64,000 nt of DNA from Fusibacter ferrireducens (GTDB lineage: Bacteria > Bacillota > Clostridia > Peptostreptococcales > Acidaminobacteraceae): NCBI RefSeq assembly GCF_015352425.1, contig NZ_JADKNH010000004.1:144013-208012 (forward strand). The letters run 5' to 3'. Shown here piece after piece: positions 61,029-64,000 of the stretch; the first letter of the stretch is position 1; each line of letters starts with the position of its first letter. The position numbers were made by a program, and so were the translations under genes. The notes below the pieces were generated by a model. The model worked only from the letters and a program-made list of their open reading frames with translations. It was not told the origin of the DNA and searched no databases.

Positions 61029-61144
61029 TTAGAGTGTCTATAGTCAAAAGTGTAATAACCCCCTAGCCTCTGACGTCGTTTACTGGAAGTACACGATATA
61101 GCTTAGAGTAGAGGGCTTACACGAAACTAACTTTTACATTCTAA
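61029..61144 (-). repeat. Copy C of the ~110-bp element with terminal inverted repeats
   Basis: On the minus strand it begins TTAGAATGTAAAAGTTAG, continues TTTCGTGTA as in copy A, holds CAGTAAACGACGTCA in the centre, and ends GACTATAGACACTCTAA. So it is the inverse of copies A (32520) and B (34639). It fills the gap between livF and the binding-protein gene and starts one base after the livF stop codon. Confidence 0.8.
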
Positions 61145-61170
61145 CCCAATAAAATTAGGAGGAGAAAGAG

Positions 61171-62469
61171 ATGCAATTTAAAAAGAGTTTAATCATTTTA
61201 CTAGCATTTGTTTTGATTATGGGGATGTTTACAGGTTGTGCAAAGGCGGCAACTGAACCGACGAATCCAGAGCCAAGCAAGTCGGGTTCAGAAGTAACCC
61301 CTACAGCAGAACCTGCTAAAGAAGAAGTTTCTCAAGGTGTGACAGATACAGAGATTCTCATTGGAAACAGTGCCGCTACAAGTGGGGCATTTGCACCTAT
61401 CGGTCTTCCATTTATTCATGGGATAGAAGCTTATCTTGAATCTGTCAATTCAGCAGGGGGTATTGATGGTAGAAAAATCAAATTTATTCACTATGATGAT
61501 GAATTTGATCCAGCAACAACAGCACAATATCTAGAAAAATTATTATATGAAGACAAAGTATTTTCAATCGTTGGTCATTTTGGTTCGCCATGTATCGCGG
61601 CAACTTTGATGGACCTTGAAGACAGCGGTGTGCCAGCAGTTTACTTTGCAGGTGGTGTAGCAGATTTATATAGTACAGATGATCCAGATCGTACGATTTA
61701 TCCAGTACAACCGATTTATTCCTATGAAGGCAAAATTATGTCTGCATATGCAATAAACTATTTTAAAGCAAAAAAAGTGGCCATCATTTATACCAACAAC
61801 GAAGCAGGTATCAACACATATGAAGGTATTAAAGAGCAACTTGCCACATATCCTGACATTACAATCGTGGCAGAAGAATCTGTATCACCAGGACTTACGG
61901 ATGCAACTGCTCAAGTTTTAAAAGTTAAGGAAGCAGCACCGGAAGTACTTATCATTCCATCGCTTTCAGCAGAACTTGCACCAGTACTTAAAACAATGGA
62001 GCAACAAGGCTTAATAGGTGTACCAGTTGTCACAACTTATTCAAACGTTTCTAGCGTGTTTGTGGATAGCAATTACAACGAGGCTTCAAATGTGATGGAG
62101 AACTTATACGGTTTGAGTTGGGTTGATCTTGAAAGCAATCCTAAGGTTTGGGATGAGTTTGTAGCGAATATGACCAAATTAGGTTATCAAGATGAACTCA
62201 ATGCTTATTCAGCAACAGGTTGGATCGCAGGTAGTTTCTTTACAGAAGGTGTAAGACGAGTTGCAGATAATGGTCAAGTGTTAAACTTTAAAAATTATAT
62301 GGATGCGCTTGAGTCTGCACCAATTCAAAATCCATTTGGTGGTTCGATCAATTTTGCAGATGGCATGAGAACAGGTACACAACAAATGGTTCTATCAAAA
62401 GTAGATGTGAACAGTCCTTCAAAATGGGTTTCTGTTACTGGCTTTTTCGGTATAGACGATTTAAAATAA
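61171..62469 (+). CDS. Branched-chain amino acid-type substrate-binding lipoprotein
   Basis: A 432-residue lipoprotein of the LivJ/LivK family (type I periplasmic-binding fold). The signal ends in the lipobox FTGC (Cys at about residue 23), followed by a Pro/Glu-rich linker. The fold begins at ILIGNSAATSGAFAPIG. The ligand may be a branched-chain amino acid, another amino acid or a short amide; family members vary. AGGAGG precedes the ATG. It is separated from livHMGF by repeat copy C. Confidence 0.9.
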   Translation: MQFKKSLIILLAFVLIMGMFTGCAKAATEPTNPEPSKSGSEVTPTAEPAKEEVSQGVTDTEILIGNSAATSGAFAPIGLPFIHGIEAYLESVNSAGGIDGRKIKFIHYDDEFDPATTAQYLEKLLYEDKVFSIVGHFGSPCIAATLMDLEDSGVPAVYFAGGVADLYSTDDPDRTIYPVQPIYSYEGKIMSAYAINYFKAKKVAIIYTNNEAGINTYEGIKEQLATYPDITIVAEESVSPGLTDATAQVLKVKEAAPEVLIIPSLSAELAPVLKTMEQQGLIGVPVVTTYSNVSSVFVDSNYNEASNVMENLYGLSWVDLESNPKVWDEFVANMTKLGYQDELNAYSATGWIAGSFFTEGVRRVADNGQVLNFKNYMDALESAPIQNPFGGSINFADGMRTGTQQMVLSKVDVNSPSKWVSVTGFFGIDDLK

Positions 62470-62484
62470 GAGTAGGTGATAAAT

Positions 62485-63369
62485 ATGATTGAGATGGAAT
62501 TTAAAAAAATGCAAGTGGGTAACGAGATTTTAGCTTATAGAGAATGTGGAGAAGGAAATCGTACACTCTTGCTAGTTCATGGAAATATGTCATCTTCCTT
62601 ACATTTCGATCATTTGATGAATGCTCTATCGGATGAGTTTAAAATCTATGCACCTGATTTACGTGGGTTTGGACATTCTTCCTATCATGAATCATTTGAT
62701 TCGTTAAAGGCACTAAGTGAGGATTTAGAATATTTCGTAGATAAACTCAGACTAAGAGATATAGAACTTGTGGGTTGGTCAACAGGTGGTGGTATTGCCA
62801 TGCAATTCGCAGCAGACAATCCGGATATTACTAAACGATTGGTGCTCCTAGAGAGTGTGGGCGTAACAGGATATCCGTTATATTTAAAAGATGAAGCGGG
62901 ACAACCAGATTTATCAAGACCTCTTATGACCAAAAGTGAAATTGCAGCAGATCCGATACAAGTGGCACCAGTACTGGAGGCTTTATCAAAGGGCGATTCA
63001 GCTTTTTATAGAGCACTTTGGGATGCTGCGATTTATACTGGTGCTAAAAAACCAGCAGTAGAAGATTATGTGCGGTATATTTCTGAGATGCTATTACAGC
63101 GTAATTTAGTAGATATTGATTATGCGCTTTCAAGATTTAACATGACGAATTTAGAAAACGTCTATGGCAAAGGCACTGGTGATGTGAAAAAGATAAAATG
63201 TCCTGTGGTTGTGGTACAAGGTGAAAAAGACATCGTGGTGCCCATGTCCATGGCAGAAGAAATCTTAGATCATTTAGAGTGTGAAAAGACATTAAAGGTA
63301 TTAAAAAATAGCGGACACAATCCGATGGTAGATCAACTTGAAAAAGTGACATCCATTATCATTGGATAA
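62485..63369 (+). CDS. Alpha/beta hydrolase
   Basis: A 294-residue hydrolase. LLLVHGNMSSSLHFDHL holds the oxyanion HG motif (about 27-43), VGWSTGGGIAMQF the nucleophile elbow G-x-S-x-G (about 93), and the late His is in KNSGHNPMVDQ (about 278). The ATG at 62485 is preferred to a GTG at 62476. It follows the binding-protein gene by 15 bases, so it may be in the liv transcript. The imported ligand could be its substrate, an ester or amide; this is inference. Confidence 0.85.
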   Translation: MIEMEFKKMQVGNEILAYRECGEGNRTLLLVHGNMSSSLHFDHLMNALSDEFKIYAPDLRGFGHSSYHESFDSLKALSEDLEYFVDKLRLRDIELVGWSTGGGIAMQFAADNPDITKRLVLLESVGVTGYPLYLKDEAGQPDLSRPLMTKSEIAADPIQVAPVLEALSKGDSAFYRALWDAAIYTGAKKPAVEDYVRYISEMLLQRNLVDIDYALSRFNMTNLENVYGKGTGDVKKIKCPVVVVQGEKDIVVPMSMAEEILDHLECEKTLKVLKNSGHNPMVDQLEKVTSIIIG

Positions 63370-63436
63370 AATCTTAAAACGATAACGAAAAAAGACATCT
63401 AAAAATGCTTATGACGATAATTGCGAGGAGAGAAAA

Positions 63437-64000
63437 ATGGCTTATTTCAATTTGAATGGTAAAAAAGCGTATTATGAAGTACATGGTGAAAGTGATAGGA
63501 CTTTAGTGATTCTCAATGGGATTATGATGAGTACTTCCAGCTGGTTGCCATTCATACCAATGCTTAAGAGGACAGCTCAGGTTGTCTTGGTGGATTTCTT
63601 TGACCAAGGCAAATCAGAGTATATGACGGAAAATTATACGCAAGCTATTCAAGTGGAATTGGTTGAAGCGCTTCTCGATGCACTTGACCTTCAGCAGGTG
63701 ACATTATTAGGCATATCATATGGTGGCGAAGTTGCCATGAAATGTAGATCATCACGTGTGAGTCAACTGATCTTGGCAAACACTACGGCGCATACTGATC
63801 AAACTTTGACAGCGATTGGCGATAGTTGGGTTTATGCAGCAGAGACCTTCGATGGATCCGTTTTTTTTAAAGCGACAATCCCCCCGATCTATTCGAAGGG
63901 TTTTTACAACGACCGCATTGAATGGCTCAACGACCGCGAAAAGCAGTTCAAAAAAGCATTTAAGCCAGAATGGTATCAGGGTTTTATAAGACTCGTTCGA
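63437..64000 (+). CDS. Alpha/beta hydrolase (3' end outside window)
   Basis: The ATG at 63437 follows GAGGAGAG by six bases; 188 codons are open to the window end. LVILNGIMMSTSSWLPFI holds the oxyanion region with Asn-Gly instead of His-Gly, and LLGISYGGEVAMK is the nucleophile elbow (G-x-S-x-G, about residue 94). The missing part should hold the catalytic His. It lies 67 bases after another hydrolase of the same fold and may be in the same transcript. Substrate unknown. Confidence 0.8.
   Translation, partial: MAYFNLNGKKAYYEVHGESDRTLVILNGIMMSTSSWLPFIPMLKRTAQVVLVDFFDQGKSEYMTENYTQAIQVELVEALLDALDLQQVTLLGISYGGEVAMKCRSSRVSQLILANTTAHTDQTLTAIGDSWVYAAETFDGSVFFKATIPPIYSKGFYNDRIEWLNDREKQFKKAFKPEWYQGFIRLVR

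Noticed and set aside
1-64000. tRNA, rRNA, CRISPR array, transposase, integrase or phage genes
   Set aside because: None was recognised on either strand by reading; a covariance or profile search was not possible here.

Overview
The window is AT-rich bacterial DNA with strong AGGAGG-type ribosome binding sites, sigma-A promoters and many rho-independent terminators. The gene content includes a multi-subunit [FeFe] hydrogenase, hybrid-cluster protein Hcp, a Bce-type peptide-resistance module, OhrR and a ClpE-like ATPase. Together these point to an anaerobic or oxygen-tolerant low-GC Firmicute of the class Clostridia. The genus cannot be fixed from the sequence. No rRNA, tRNA, CRISPR array, transposase or phage gene was seen.

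Layout. 1-3.7 kb: a truncated extracellular-type protein, a membrane 4Fe-4S protein, a HAD phosphatase and an acetate (SatP-type) transporter. 3.76-4.14 kb: an array of 102-bp repeats. 4.3-6.8 kb: a two-gene ABC exporter. 6.9-8.4 kb: divergent gpx and ohrR with overlapping consensus promoters and OhrR boxes, followed by a second, inverted array of the 102-bp repeat that supplies the end of ohrR. 8.4-13.8 kb: a LUD-domain protein, a ClpE-like ATPase, D-serine dehydratase and a membrane protein. 14-18.5 kb: the hydrogenase operon hydC-orf131-hydB-hydA on the minus strand. 18.7-23.2 kb: bceRS-bceAB with a BceR box. 23.4-25.7 kb: a phosphoesterase-like protein and unknown genes. 25.8-30.2 kb: a metal-dependent hydrolase, truA and the nickel-pincer cofactor genes larC-larE-larB. 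30.3-32.2 kb: hcp behind a CRP/FNR-type palindrome. 32.5-34.7 kb: a decayed island with a broken lipoprotein gene and a broken kelch/Fn3 gene, bounded by two direct copies of a ~110-bp element with terminal inverted repeats. 34.9-36.6 kb: a WYL regulator and a PNPOx-DUF3795 fusion.

36.7-45 kb is a candidate iron- or metal-regulated uptake island. A methyltransferase and a complete peptide/nickel-type ABC importer (fused ATPases) lie behind a Fur-like box. A convergent AraC regulator has its own consensus promoter and Fur-like box. A Rieske oxygenase follows. 45.2-48.9 kb: an ECF sigma factor with its DUF4179 anti-sigma-like partner, an orphan 57-residue peptide gene and a Cof-type HAD phosphatase. 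48.9-50.1 kb: an M29 aminopeptidase.

50.25-57.5 kb is the aromatic amino acid operon aroF-tyrA-aroB-aroA-aroC-pheA-aroE. Its leader has a consensus promoter, a 45-codon ORF very rich in Tyr/Phe/Trp codons and a terminator whose 5' arm can pair alternatively with the end of the leader ORF. This is a classical attenuator arrangement. 57.6 kb to the end: a branched-chain-amino-acid-type ABC importer (livHMGF plus binding protein) behind a sigma-54-type promoter, then two alpha/beta hydrolases, the last cut by the window end.

The most notable signals are the aro attenuator, two families of short interspersed repeats (102-bp tandem units; ~110-bp hairpin elements with terminal inverted repeats), the Fur-box uptake island, and several regulator/operator pairs that can be matched within the window (OhrR, BceR).
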